A DNA stretch of 64,000 nucleotides from Phallusia mammillata (Eukaryota > Chordata > Ascidiacea > Phlebobranchia > Ascidiidae), in NCBI GenBank assembly GCA_003260075.1, contig QLIY01000004.1, positions 355,910 to 419,909 on the forward strand, written 5' to 3'. Of the stretch, positions 1 to 12,300 are shown one piece after another. Below the pieces are notes generated by a model that worked only from the letters and a program-made list of their open reading frames with translations, searched no databases and was not told the origin of the DNA. A program made the translations under genes and the position numbers. Every line of letters begins with the position of its first letter. The first letter of the stretch is position 1.

Positions 1-1102
1 AGTGAGAGGGTTTGGAGAAGGTTTACATTGCGGTCAAACAGTCTGGAATTTAGAACCGCAGTTGGCAACACAACAATCGTATGCCCGCACTTCGGCGAAA
101 ACTTCCGATCTAATACCAACGAAATCTACACCTCACGTTTCCGAATGTTTCTTAAAACTTAGCATTAAGGCATTAATTAGCGTTCCTCTCTTGGCGGTCT
201 ATCAAATCATGAAGTCATTAGAGTAGGTGGCGCAGCCAAGTGGCTTAAGATAACCGATCAAACCGCGGAGATTTAACACTGCAGCAACCGCTACTGCTTT
301 CTCAATGCACCGCGAACGGTTGTGTCAGGCGCGAAACAGGTAAAGATGATTTTATTGCAGGTTTTCTAGGAAAATTAATAGGGTGGGTTCGGCGCGTGCC
401 AGCTCCAGTATTCGCGTGCCTGCTTTGCGAGTCATCTAATTGTTCGCCGCAAAAGTGTTTTACTTAACTCGACGGAGGATGTTTGTTTTCGCAATGTTAA
501 GCAGTGTTATAATCACGTTGTTAGCAAGTTTTCTGCATAGCGGTTTTGTGTTCTTTGTTAGTATTACAAGCCGGGCCCCACAAACCTAAAGTTCAATGCC
601 TCCCCTTTTTTTCGCGAACGCAATTTTAAATCTACATTTTACAGGCCCTATATCTTCTGTGTTATTGCACAAGGCAACCTTTGCGAAAAACACATAATTG
701 CAACTTCTGTGTTGTACAAAGTCGAAATGTGGTTATCCAAATTAAATTGTAATTTCTTCTGTGTGGTACAAAGAGTGTATGTACTCGTTCAAATTAAATC
801 ACATGAGATCACCATGCATCTTATTTGTCCAACCCATAATGGAAAGACGTCTAGCCTCATGTAATGTCTAGTTTCAGCCCTTAAATCATGTTGCAGCGTC
901 ATTAACATGCTTCGATTAAGTGCAGAAACTGTTTTGTTACGGGGAAGCCGGTGAAAACGTGACGACGCAAATTTGCCCAAAATCTGCAACTAGGCAAGGT
1001 TGTTTGTCTAACATTGCCTTATTGTTCATTACACATGAAAGCCCAACAATCAATTTTGTTCAATAAATACACGATGGCCACACTGGTGCTTCACGATGTT
1101 TT

Positions 1103-1275
1103 CAACACTGTAAAATTTAGAGGTTGTAATAATCCACCTCAGGGAAATCCACCTCACTCTAGGGGTGGAATGCTATAGGGTGGTTTTTTCCACGCTATGT
1201 TTTAGGGTGGTCAGTTCCACTTTTTAGGGACCACCGTTTTTGGTGGTAATTACCACCTATAAATTTACAGTGTTG
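1103..1275. repeat. MITE-like foldback element
   Basis: The left end reads CAACACTGTAAAATTTA and the right end is its near-complement, TAAATTTACAGTGTTG. The inverted similarity continues inward through GGTGG/CCACC blocks, giving imperfect inverted arms of about 35 bases and internal mini-palindromes. A second copy of AAATTTACAGTG lies just outside at 1281-1292. No coding capacity. No clear target-site duplication was found, so the superfamily is not assigned. Confidence 0.5.
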
Positions 1276-3735
1276 TATTTAAATTTACAGTGAATCATGT
1301 CAACTAATGACGTTTACCCAATGTTAATTACACGTTGACTGCAAACTTAATCGCTGATGCTAGCTCGTGTGAACTGTGTATTGACCTTTGGTTACTATTT
1401 TTCACAGCCAATTTGCACGTTAAATATTCCATCGAGACTGTGAACAATGCCTTTGATCTAATCGCGAAATAAACTTCCGCTAACCACCTAAAATCATGAA
1501 CAAAAGAGGTTTTGCTTTCGTCAAATACTAATTGAAGAAACTTGAAAAGAAAAACAATATTGTTTTTTATATCACTTTCATTTCCAAATGCCTCGTATAT
1601 AAACCTAAAAATTAAACACCTTTAGATCAGAGCACCGTAGTTGGTTTGTTATTTAAACAAACAAAACATTTCCTCTTTTACCAAAATACCTTTTTACCTG
1701 TTCATTCTTAAATGCAACATTTCTTGCAACAAAATTCAACGAAGGCCAAGAGAAATACAGTTCGGAATGTGTGATTTTTCTTTTTGACGCGTGGTGAACT
1801 TAAAAAAGTTTAGCAAAATTCACGTTTAATGTTTTGTTCTTTGTTTTTCGCTGTGCTGTTTTCGGTCGTACCGAGCTGTGCATTGCTGCAACGTCGCAGG
1901 GCAAGTCTTATCGCATTTTTTCACTAAAATACCGAAATACCAATCACTGATATTTGAAGTGATTGCAGGTTTCGTTGATTTGCGGAACTTTTTGCCTCAG
2001 TAATTTTGTAAACTGACAAAACATGCATTTGGTTTCGACAACAAGTGCCTTGTACCGTTGAAATAATCTTCGCATTCCGGCAACAAACTCTCTGGAAAGG
2101 CATCTGCCAATTACAACGCTTTGTATTGCTCTTTGAAACCCATTTTCACACTATTAAGGTCAGCCTTATGCCATCTCGTGCCGGCCACGAAAGAACAAAA
2201 CAAAAAATCCCGAATTCGAACATTTGCCACCACTTAATTTAACACGAATGCGACATTGACCATTAAAGTTCCACGAACTTTAGCGGCACGCAACTTGTGT
2301 TTTCAAACCAGGATCTTTCAAACTTCGTTTTCGAACACGGTCCATGTTTGGTTGGTCGTTTTGTAGTTTATTTGCCATTGACGTTGCTTCTAAGAAGAGA
2401 TATCGACCAACGTAACGTAAACTCGTGATGTCGAAGTGTTTAAATCAGATTTGAAAATTTTCACACGTGCTCATCGTGTATTGCGGTAACGTAGGTGTCA
2501 CGTTTTTGAAACATGATGCAACATGATCTCATTAGGTTTTCCCAGCGCTTTCGATATATCAACTTAATTGTTCAGGGAGAACATAGTGCCAACAACAAAA
2601 GTTTTCAACAAATGTTTTACTGTACATGCGCATTGGCAATTATTCTGACTAAGTAATATTTAAAGATGAAATAGGTATTATTTATTTTATTTTTTTCGCC
2701 AACTACAGGAAACCTACATTTCCAGGTTTCACTCGATATTTTCTAAACGTTACATTCGCTCCTTTTGAAAAGTAGATTATTGTATTTAAGACTAGTTTCG
2801 CCATACCCGCAGATGCAAAAAAAATAGTGTACTTTCAACCATGCTGTTCCTGTGTCTGCCACAGTTGCCTCGCAACAAACATTCAGCGACAGGATGATTG
2901 CCCAAACCGGAAAATCCTGATTATGCCTGGCTTTTTGTCGAGCTCATTTTGTCCCCCACAAATAAACTCAGTTTTATGCAAATAAACTAAACAGTTTGCA
3001 AGGTATCTGATACAACTGTATTCTTAAACTCTATCCCCTACGTACTCGTTACTTGGCCTGTACTCTCGAGCTGAATCTGACTTTGCCCTACATTTCTGAA
3101 TTCCCCTCGTGTTCACGCCCCCTGACACAAAGTCACGCTATTGCGAGCGTTCGAAAACATGCCTTTCACGACGTTAGGTCTACGCCTCTTCACGGAAAAG
3201 TTGAAATACGGACAAAGTAAGAACCATGGCTCAGTGGCGTGGCGCTTGACCGCGGAAATAGTGGACACGACTTGTCTTTGCATCAGACGACAAAAAACTT
3301 CGGTATCAACTCAACTGCTGTCTTTTGATGCCAAGCAACTCATAACCGGCATTTAGACATCTGTATGTCTAGGTACTCTTTTCGGTTTAACGTTTACAGT
3401 TATTCCGGACAGCAGATTAAATCCACCTCGCCATGTTTACAGCCAAGCCCCGAAGTAAACCATGGCCGTTCTCCACTGGTTTCACCGCGCGAGAAGATAA
3501 GATTAAAGAAAGGGATGTGTATTTTTTGATGGATTTTGATGATGGGTTTATGCAATCTCAGCAAAAATGCATGACACGAGCGATCCTGATAACCCAAACT
3601 TATTATGCTTGTACAAACATCAGTGAAAAACCAGCACTTCGTAAGTTGTAATATTCATTTAATGACAAAATCTCAAGCACATCAAACGTCGACCAGACGT
3701 GACAAACGGGGAACGTGACTTTAACATTACCCGAC

Positions 3736-3811
3736 TGTCACGTTCCCGTTTTCACGGGTACGCAAAAGATTGGGACTGACTATCGGAAGGCGGTCTAGAA
3801 CATTTGTGACA
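3736..3811. mobile_element. Internally deleted LTR relic (76 bp) with 5-bp TSD
   Basis: The first 54 bases match the start, and the last 22 the end, of the 505-bp LTRs at 47723 and 48814, from TGTCAC to GTGACA. About 430 internal bases are missing. It is flanked by perfect 5-bp duplications CCGAC (3731-3735 and 3812-3816), so it is a genuine separate insertion. It could be a solo LTR that later lost its middle, or a mobilised short derivative. Confidence 0.8.
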
Positions 3812-5386
3812 CCGACCGTGCTAAAGGTGCAAAACGACAAATTGCCATTAATCAATACCCGACGTCTGTACATGAAAGCTGCCGTCATTTTTTGATCTGG
3901 TGAATCACCAAAAAATATAAGCCGCAAAACTTGTTTAGTGTTTAGTTACATGATTTAAACCTATTTTTAAATTTAGTCTCATCACTTTGATCGTAAATTC
4001 TCTGACAAATAAATATATTATATAAACATATAAAAAATATTGTCCTTTATTTGCGGGAAATTACAAATAAGACTTTTTTTAATTGGTTTAAAGCACAGAC
4101 AGATTAGAATCTTTTATTGCTAGTTTTAATGGAATCAAAATAACACGTTTCAAGAAAATTTTCGGTGCATGCCAAGTCATTGCCTTGGCGTGACATTAAA
4201 AATTTCATATTATTATTCTGGCCATGAGTTCCTGGCCAAATTGTTCACATTTTCAAACGTTTCTTTGAAAAACTACTCTTTTAATTGTTAAAAAGTACCC
4301 AGAAATCACATTGCTCAAACGAGATTTCTGCAGATCACCCTAATTCGTCGATGCAGACAATGTAGGGTGCCACAGAAAATTAAGAATTTTACCCAAATAT
4401 GTTTCACATAATTGCGCCGTTAATTGTGCTTGATTCCTTTTGGTGGCAGAACTGTTGATTGATGTCAAGAGTGGTGACAGCAATCATCGTTTAATATGCT
4501 TTTCTGGCTCAAGTACAAACACTACGGGACTTTTTAATGATGTTATGTTTACCCCTTTGATTCAAAACGGTCCACATATAGACAGCGTGGTTTCATAGCT
4601 ACTCGACCCTTTTAGCTGCCATCAATAAGTGAGATCTGCGTGACCATTTAAAGTGGTTTGTTTCGTTGTAATTGCCACCTTCTTAGAGGTTGTAACCGAC
4701 GACATTAAAAGTGCGTCACAGCTCTTTGCAATATCCGCCATAAGTCAACACTTAAAGCTGATAAACACGCGCTTATTAGTGTTAATACTGTGTTTTTGGA
4801 AAGGTCACGCGTGTAGGAAAAATCTTTAATTTAATGATAATATAATTGGTCTAATGCACTTCTGCGATAATAGCGTTGACAATTAGTGTGTACTGTGATA
4901 GAACGGAGGCATCTGTTTGCGTTGACATTTAAAGCTTTATTTTGCAGTTTACGATATTGTTTGAAGTTAATTAGTTTTAGATGTGCGGGAAAAGCTCAAA
5001 TACGTTTTTGTTTCCAGTTATATCAGTGATTGTTACTTTTTTTAAATACGAATTTTTTAAATAAGCAAGAAAACAGCTTCTTGCATTAAAACAAATCAAA
5101 ATATGTCAAAACCGTGTTGTTATTTGATAATGTATTCAAGTGTGGGTTTCCTTTTATGTTTTAGAACTGTTCCTTGTTTGGGAGGAAGAGTTTGAATATC
5201 GTTAGGAAAACAGAACTCGCCTTTCTTTACCTACATATAAATGGTACACCTGTTGTGGCGTAGAAAACACGACATCTTTAAACAAAACCGAAAATAACAA
5301 AAAGCTTCACAAACATTTGACACAGCTGCAATATTCAGGAAGAATGCAGAATATTTAGGAACACTATGCACGGACTTGAAAAGTAG

Positions 5387-5462
5387 TTTAATCATAAACA
5401 TTACTGCCAAGGTAGTGGTGTATATAGAATACATCGTGTACACAGTAATGTTTATGATTAAA
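5387..5462. repeat. Perfect 20-bp inverted repeat (hairpin)
   Basis: TTTAATCATAAACATTACTG at 5387-5406 is matched by its exact reverse complement at 5443-5462 across a 36-base spacer. ATGCAGAATAT also occurs as a direct repeat just outside both arms. A small foldback transposon or a structured transcript are both possible; nothing shows expression. Confidence 0.6.
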
Positions 5463-6128
5463 ATGCAGAATATCATCATGGATAAATACCAGTTTCTAAA
5501 TTTAAAGGATTTAAAATCTTCCTGGTGTATATGAAATCCATTTAACTATCTTGGAAAATTTCGCATGTTTATTATACGTGTTTTGCAAGCTTAAAAACAA
5601 CTGTATTCTTGTCACGAGAAGTAGGTCAATCGGATGTTTACCGGACGTCATAAGAGTCATTTTCTATGACTTGGCATAATTGACATGTCAAAGACGTCTG
5701 AATGGGAAAGTCCAATTTGCGAATAGCGTGTGAACAAAGAACTTGTTGATGATGACTGCACGACCACATTGCACGAACTGGATGCTCATTGTGGGTGGGT
5801 CCCGTTGATGTAATCGACCATTCAATGCACATTTCCACGGTTAAGGCGACTGTTGACGAATTTGGCAAGTGTTTTCCATGTTCTGTTGCTTGTTTCCTTT
5901 TTACGTTGGCACTGCGTGAAACTGATATTTTTTATACGGACGAGTCGTAAATATGCGAACATAATCCTTATTCGCGTAGGAAATGTAATCTAGTAAGAAC
6001 GTAGGAAATGTTTAACTTTGAAAATGCGACTGACTGTAATTAAGTAATATTATTAAACTTTTATGGGAAATATTATGGGTAAAATGGGCGTAAATCATTG
6101 AATGCAATATGAACGTAATTTATAAACG

Positions 6129-6134
6129 TTTATT
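6129..6134 (-). promoter_or_regulatory. Poly(A) signal AATAAA, probably of SPMIP4
   Basis: AATAAA on the minus strand, about 205 bases downstream of the stop codon ending at 6339. It fits the 3' end of the minus-strand SPMIP4 transcript. No other canonical signal is nearer. Confidence 0.5.
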
Positions 6135-6338
6135 CTTACTTTACGTACAATAAACAAAAACTACACAACCAATTTTATATGTTGCAAAAAAACAGGCAGC
6201 GTTTGAAGAATCTCTAACTTAACCATGTTACCTCATCCAAAAGCACAGAAATACACAATAAACATATGCGAAAAGAAACGAAACGTAACGAACCAAGACA
6301 AGTAAAGCCAATATAAATACACATTTGGGCACTTCATT

Positions 6339-9300
6339 TCAAAGTATTGGGTTTCCGTTGTAGAAGTGATAGCTGTTAAAGCCGTAGAACTGATGCCTCT
6401 TTTCTTTGTGCTTGATTGAGTGGTGAAATCTGAGATCAGCGGACTTGTCAGCAAACTCATAATGTCTTGTGTTGTCCCTGTAAAAGCGGAATCAAGGGTT
6501 ATAATTTAAACCGGGCTTTTTGCGTCGGTATGGTTTTAGGTTTAAAAAACGGGGTTGACTTCAGATATGTGTAGTAATTTTTCGTTGTTTAGTTTCATTT
6601 TAGGGCCTGATTTGGGCTTATGTTGATAAACACGAGTTCGGTCCGGGTTACGGGTTACGGGTTTGTCCTTTCGGGTTCGGTGTCGAAATATGGACCCGTT
6701 TACAACTCTAACCCGGATTTACACTGAAGCTTGAGAAAACATTGGTGTATCAAATTTGTACAGCGATTGAAGGTTACAAATATTTCAAAACAAACATAAA
6801 AAATTTGCAAATTGTGGCTTTGAGACCGCTGAACTGGAGTATGGTATACTTCCAAAGGTCAAAGGATAAGATCAATTTGAAAACAAAGAAAACGCAACTC
6901 ACCCACAAGTTCTTAGGTTTATATAATCGAGATAAAGCAAGTGCGCCTGGCCTTTCGTTCTATTTATTTTTTTGATGGTTTCAGTTTATTTCGGTAATTT
7001 AATGCTATATGCGCGCCAAACCTCTAAGTGTGTATCTGAAACTTGCAACTTTGTATCAAACCAAGCTTAGTTGCACGTTTTGCACTATACCATCGATTGA
7101 CTATTGTTTACTGATACAAATTGCAATTTAAATAATTGTGTGAAAATGTGCTTGAAAAGACCCATAATAGTAGATTTTAAGAATTTTGTGACTTGACTTT
7201 GACCCCTGACAGCTGTTATGAATATAAACCCACGAATACCCATCGTGCCGTGTTTGTGCCGATTGCGCCGTGCAGCGATTCAAAGCTTCTGTTGTGATAG
7301 GCCACAAATATTGGCCAGGTATTCGGTTTACGCTATTTTTTTAAGGTTAAAAAACTCACCTATAATCCGGTGCAGTCTCTGGCAGATCTTCGTGTAAACG
7401 CTTGTGGGCGTCAGACTAGAAAAAACAGCCAATGTTATTTCGACCGGATGATAAGCTTAAACGCTCAATGAAAGAATGAAGTTGCGATAGGGTTTTTAAA
7501 ACATTTTGTCCGGATTCAGTGAAAACACATTCCTCCGTTGCAAATAGTGCAAAACAGATAACTTAAAGATCGATCAATTTTTGTGCAGGTTTGACTTTTG
7601 CTTTTGACATTAAGATGACCCTAGTCTTATGATAATTTTAAAATCTTGCCAACTTTATTCTTTGGTAGACATGCTTTATTGTTAGTCATTACTTTTATAA
7701 TTAACTGGCGCAGGTTTTTTACATTAGAATAAAATTTGAAATAAAGCAGTGCACTAAACCTCTAGACCCAATAACGTACCTGAAATTCTACGATAAATTT
7801 CAGTTGTAGTTTAAATTGTGTAACATGCTGTTACCGAAATACAGTAAAACCAATGGACGATAAAATCCTTGGTAAAACAGAATCAGTCGGTTTAATAAAG
7901 GAATATATATTTCGCCTATATGTGGCATCATCAGTTCCTGTAATCGAAATACAAATCGATATGAAAATGAGTGCTAAAACAAACACGCTAAAATGAATAA
8001 ATTAAACTAAAAGCAGTAAAACAGTATAACAAAGACACACAGGGGATGCTGTTACTAATTACCAAACTCACTGAACCAACCTCAAAACAAAACCAGCGCT
8101 GGGCACCGAATCAAGCGAGAGAGAAAAATAAATAAAGATAAGAAGCAAAACGTAGAACAGGTACGCGCGTGCAGGGAGATAACAACAGCGGTGAGTGCCG
8201 ATGGAGTTTTTATCGTACTCGAGGCAGGACCATTTCCTGAATATTTATTTTGGCGTCTAATATCCTTTGCCATTTGGCCTCGCACATGTCTAAATTTTCT
8301 TTTTTAGGGCTTTCCACAAAGGTAATGCAGAAACAAGTGGCGATGTCCGGTTTCCTTTTTAAAATATATGAATGTGTTTGCTTGCATAATGTCGCAGTAA
8401 TGCTGCTTTGTCATTCTTTTCTGTGTAATTAAAAGTTTTCCAAGTCGCTCTGTGTCCGCGCCATCGTACAGAAAACGGGTTCTTGGTCTGGCCAACATAG
8501 CAAGCATTGCATTCATTGCAATTAGCCACATAAATGCCGTAGTCGCGACAACTGAGGTTTTGTATGAGACGGACTTCACCAGCGGGTGTGTTGATTGTGG
8601 TGCATGGTATCGGGCACCATTGATTTGAACTTGCTGTAATGCCCACAAAGGCCGCAGTGTTTGCATGGATGGGACCTCCCTGCTGTCTTCGAGTCTCTCT
8701 CTTCCAAAGCAATGCGCCTGTAGTTGGTTAATATTCGTCCAAGTGTAGCTGGCCGTTTGTAAACCACGCAAGCATTTGGTTGTAGGTTTCTTCCCTTTCC
8801 AGACACCTTTAGGGACTTAGGGAAAACAGTTGGCCATACAAGTCTTATGGTCTTGTTTGTTTGTGACTTTGTTGCCTTTGTCATGTCCCAAGTCCAGGTT
8901 TTGGCAATTTTGAGGTTGTTTGTTACAAGATTTTTCGGAAAGTGCGACCGAATACATTTCTGCTGCAGTATTTCCAAGCTGGTATTATAGAGCCCGTCAT
9001 TTTCGTTCAGTCTTCGCAATCTCCTCGCCTCCCCAACAACAATGGACTTAAATATGTTAAGCGGATGATTGATGATACCACTTTCACAAAACAGTGTGGT
9101 GCAATTAGAGAAACCTGCGAATGTTACGCAAAAGAACTCTACACTGAAGCTGTAATATCAGAAGAAATACTCCTGTGTGCTGTTGGTGTGAAGGTTATTG
9201 GGCACAACTACCATAGAGTTTCGGGTGCTCGCGCGAAATACTTTGACAACCGAAACCCTGCTTATGCTTATCCACTTCTAAAAACGCACAAGCTAACACA

Positions 9301-12300
9301 AAGCGAGCTTAAAACTGTTTTAGCCCGCGACATTCCAGTACGACTGGTGCAAGCGGCTGGTCATACAATGACGTCGCGAGTTACAGCGATGATCCAATAC
9401 ATCCTGCAACCCATTGCAGTGAGATACTGTCAATCGGGAATAAACGAATACAGTCAGGACAGCACGCAATACGTGGATGCCGTGAAAAAGTGGAAAGAAG
9501 CAAACCTAAAAAGAGCTGAACAAATAGGACGTCGCATTATCATAACGGCTGCAGACGTCGTTGCACTGTACCCAAGCCTTCCGAGGTCACTGATAAAAGA
9601 TGCAGTTTCCGAAGCGCTTTTGGAACATGCTAACTTCAACAGTAAGGGACAGACTCAACTACTGCACCTAACACTGTTTACCATCGACAATGTCGTAACA
9701 AAGTATGATGGAAAATATTACAAGCAAACCGAGGGAATAATAACCGGAGACAATCATTCGGTTGCCATAGCTAACATAGCCCTTCACTATATCATAAAGA
9801 GCTTAAAAGGCACTTTGCAGCAAGCACTAATTTTTAAAAGGTTTATTGACGACATCATTTGGGTTGCAAGCGGGCCTGCTTCAAACCGACAAATACAAGC
9901 GGCGCTGACTATAGGACTAGAAAAATACAATCTTGAGCTAACGTTTCGCAGCCTGTGCACTGCAAAGAAAGATGAGCAGGTAGAATTTCTGGACGTAATG
10001 CATAACTGTTTTTCCCAAAATCCTTTCGGATTTATTTTGACTGATTTTGTGAAGCCAACTGCAATCAATCGGCTTTTTTTACACGGAACGTCCCCTGATC
10101 CGCTTAACATATTTAAGTCCATTGTTGTTGGGGAGGCGAGGAGATTGCGAAGACTGAACGAAAATGACGGGCTCTATAATACCAGCTTGGAAAGACTGCA
10201 GCAGAAATGTATTCGGTCGCACTTTCCGAAAAATCTTGTAACAAACAACCTCAAAATTGCCAAAACCTGGACTTGGGACATGACAAAGGCAACAAAGTCA
10301 CAAACAAACAAGACCATAAGACTTGTATGGCCAACTGTTTTCCCTAAGTCCCTAAAGGTGTCTGGAAAGGAAAGAAACCTACAACCAAATGCTTGCGTGG
10401 TTTACAAACGGCCAGCTACACTAGGACGAATATTAACCAACTACAGGCGCATTGCTTTGGAAGAGAGAGACTCGAAGACAGCAGGGAGGTCCCATCCATG
10501 CAAACACTTCGGCCTTTGTGGGCATTGTGGGCATTACAGCAAGTTCAAATCAATGGTGCCCGATACCATGCACCACAATCAACACACCCGCTGGTGAAGT
10601 CCGTCTCATACAAAACCTCAGTTGTCGCGACTACGGCATTTATGTAGCTAATTGCAATGAATGCAATGCTTGCTATGTTGGCCAGACCAAGAACCCGTTT
10701 TCTGTACGATGGCGCGGACACAGAGCGACTTGGAAAACTTTTAATTACACAGAAAAGAATAACAAAGCAGCATTACTGCGACATTATGCAAGCAAACACA
10801 TTCATATTTTAAAAAGGAAACCGGACATCGCCACTTGTTTCTGCATTACCTTTGTGGAAAGCCCTAAAAAAGAAAATTTAGACATGTGCGAGGCCAAATG
10901 GCAAAGGATATTAGACGCCAAAATAAATATTCAGGAAATGGTCCTGCCTCGAGTACGGTAAAAACTCCATCGGCACTCACCGCTGTTGTTATCTCCCTGC
11001 ACGCGCGTACCTGTTCTACGTTTTGCTTCTTATCTTTATTTATTTTTCTCTCTCGCTTGATTCGGTGCCCAGCGCTGGTTTTGTTTTGAGGTTGGTTCAG
11101 TGAGTTTGGTAATTAGTAACAGCATCCCCTGTGTGTCTTTGTTATACTGTTTTACTGCTTTTAGTTTAATTTATTCATTTTAGCGTGTTTGTTTTAGCAC
11201 TCATTTTCGTATCGATTTGTATTTCGATTACAGGAACTGATGATGCCACATATAGGCGAAATATATATTCCTTTATTAAACCGACTGATTCTGTTTTACC
11301 AAGGATTTTATCGTCTATTGGTTTTACTGTACTCTAGTTAAAAAGGCAAACAGTGATCGTCAGGTTAAGCCATGCTGTTGATGGTTTTGATCTATTATAC
11401 TAAAGTTGTTATTTTGATGCTGTTACCGTAAACGCTCTGTTTATCTCGAATTTACATGATATTGATGGATCGCCGTTTATCAGGAAACAAATCTATTATT
11501 AGGCATTTTGCCTTTGGGATGTGTTTTCCCAAAAAGTTCAATGCGTTTAAGCTGAGCACCACTTTCTCAAGCTACATTTAATATATCGTAACATTTGAGA
11601 TAAATTGACGGTAAACCGAAATTAACAAAATGTTCGATTCCCCGCAAGTTGTCCGTGGCACCATAAGCTATTTTTACATGACCCACGCCGTACCTTGCTC
11701 CATCCGTTTTGTATATTCAGCAATGCGGTTTGCGGGCGCGGAGTCCCAGGAACGGGTGACCAACTTCTCGGTTCAAATTGAGCCTTCATGCGCATATCGT
11801 AATTCCAATGCCAGTATTCTTGCGCCCTGGGCTTAGTCTGGTCATGTGGAAAAGCGCTTGAGGGTCGAAGGGCAGGTCCACGTGGTGACATCGCTACAAA
11901 GAAAATGGCGCTTTTGTGTCAGGTGTATAAGGTTGTTACAAAAAGTTCCATAACAATGTGTCGTGGCAGACAACTTCTTGCTCACCAATTGCAGCAATAC
12001 AATCTTTTTTATCGGGTTTTGTTGGAAAATTTCTCATAGCGAATGTATGTTTGGGTTTAAAGAAGACAAATTCAAACATTTGCTTTGTTTTCAAAACTGG
12101 CCAATAGTAATAAAGAAGAATTTGTTACTTTCTGCAGTTTTTTTTATGTGACCTCAAAACATGTTTATTCTTCTTGCATTATGATATTACTTAGTCTTGT
12201 CCGGGTTTAAAGTTAGTTTGATACCGATATAATCTAGAAAAATTACATGATTCAGATATTACAAATGCATAGACCTGTTTTTGTATATTGTTTGTAACAA

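Larger units (their letters stand above)
1..6100. other. Intergenic region, no gene recognised
   Basis: No exon chain, conserved protein or structured RNA gene was found on either strand. Short open frames are scattered and have no coding character. The stretch holds a foldback element at 1103-1275, a 76-bp deleted LTR relic at 3736-3811 and a 20-bp perfect hairpin at 5387-5462, listed separately. The rest is AT-rich unique sequence that may contain regulatory DNA I cannot identify. Confidence 0.6.
7841..11330 (+). mobile_element. Penelope-like retroelement with inverted terminal copy
   Basis: A central unique part (9067-10097) encodes most of a reverse transcriptase. It is flanked by inverted arms at 7841-9066 and 10098-11330 that are nearly identical (a few substitutions and a 9-bp difference). 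The right arm is the sense copy, holding the RT C-terminus, GIY-YIG endonuclease, 3' region and hammerhead ribozyme. The left arm is the same segment inverted. C-terminal GIY-YIG, a PLE-type RT and hammerhead motifs in the terminal repeats are hallmarks of Penelope-like elements, which are often found with partial or inverted copies. The RT N-terminus is missing, so this copy is probably not autonomous. It sits antisense in the penultimate SPMIP4 intron. Confidence 0.9.

Noticed and set aside
224..300. tRNA-like A-box sequence (GGTGGCGCAGCCAAGTGG)
   Set aside because: No anticodon arm, B box or acceptor pairing follows; too weak to call a tRNA or SINE.
6233..6460. Minus-strand frame with a Ser/Thr stretch and hydrophobic end, looking like a membrane protein exon
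   Set aside because: The overlapping exon 6339-6477 in another frame encodes the conserved SPMIP4 C-terminus; this frame is its shadow.
8942..9066. N-terminal part of the PLE reverse transcriptase frame
   Set aside because: This part is antisense sequence of the inverted left arm (the same DNA encodes the RT C-terminus on the minus strand), so it is not genuine RT.
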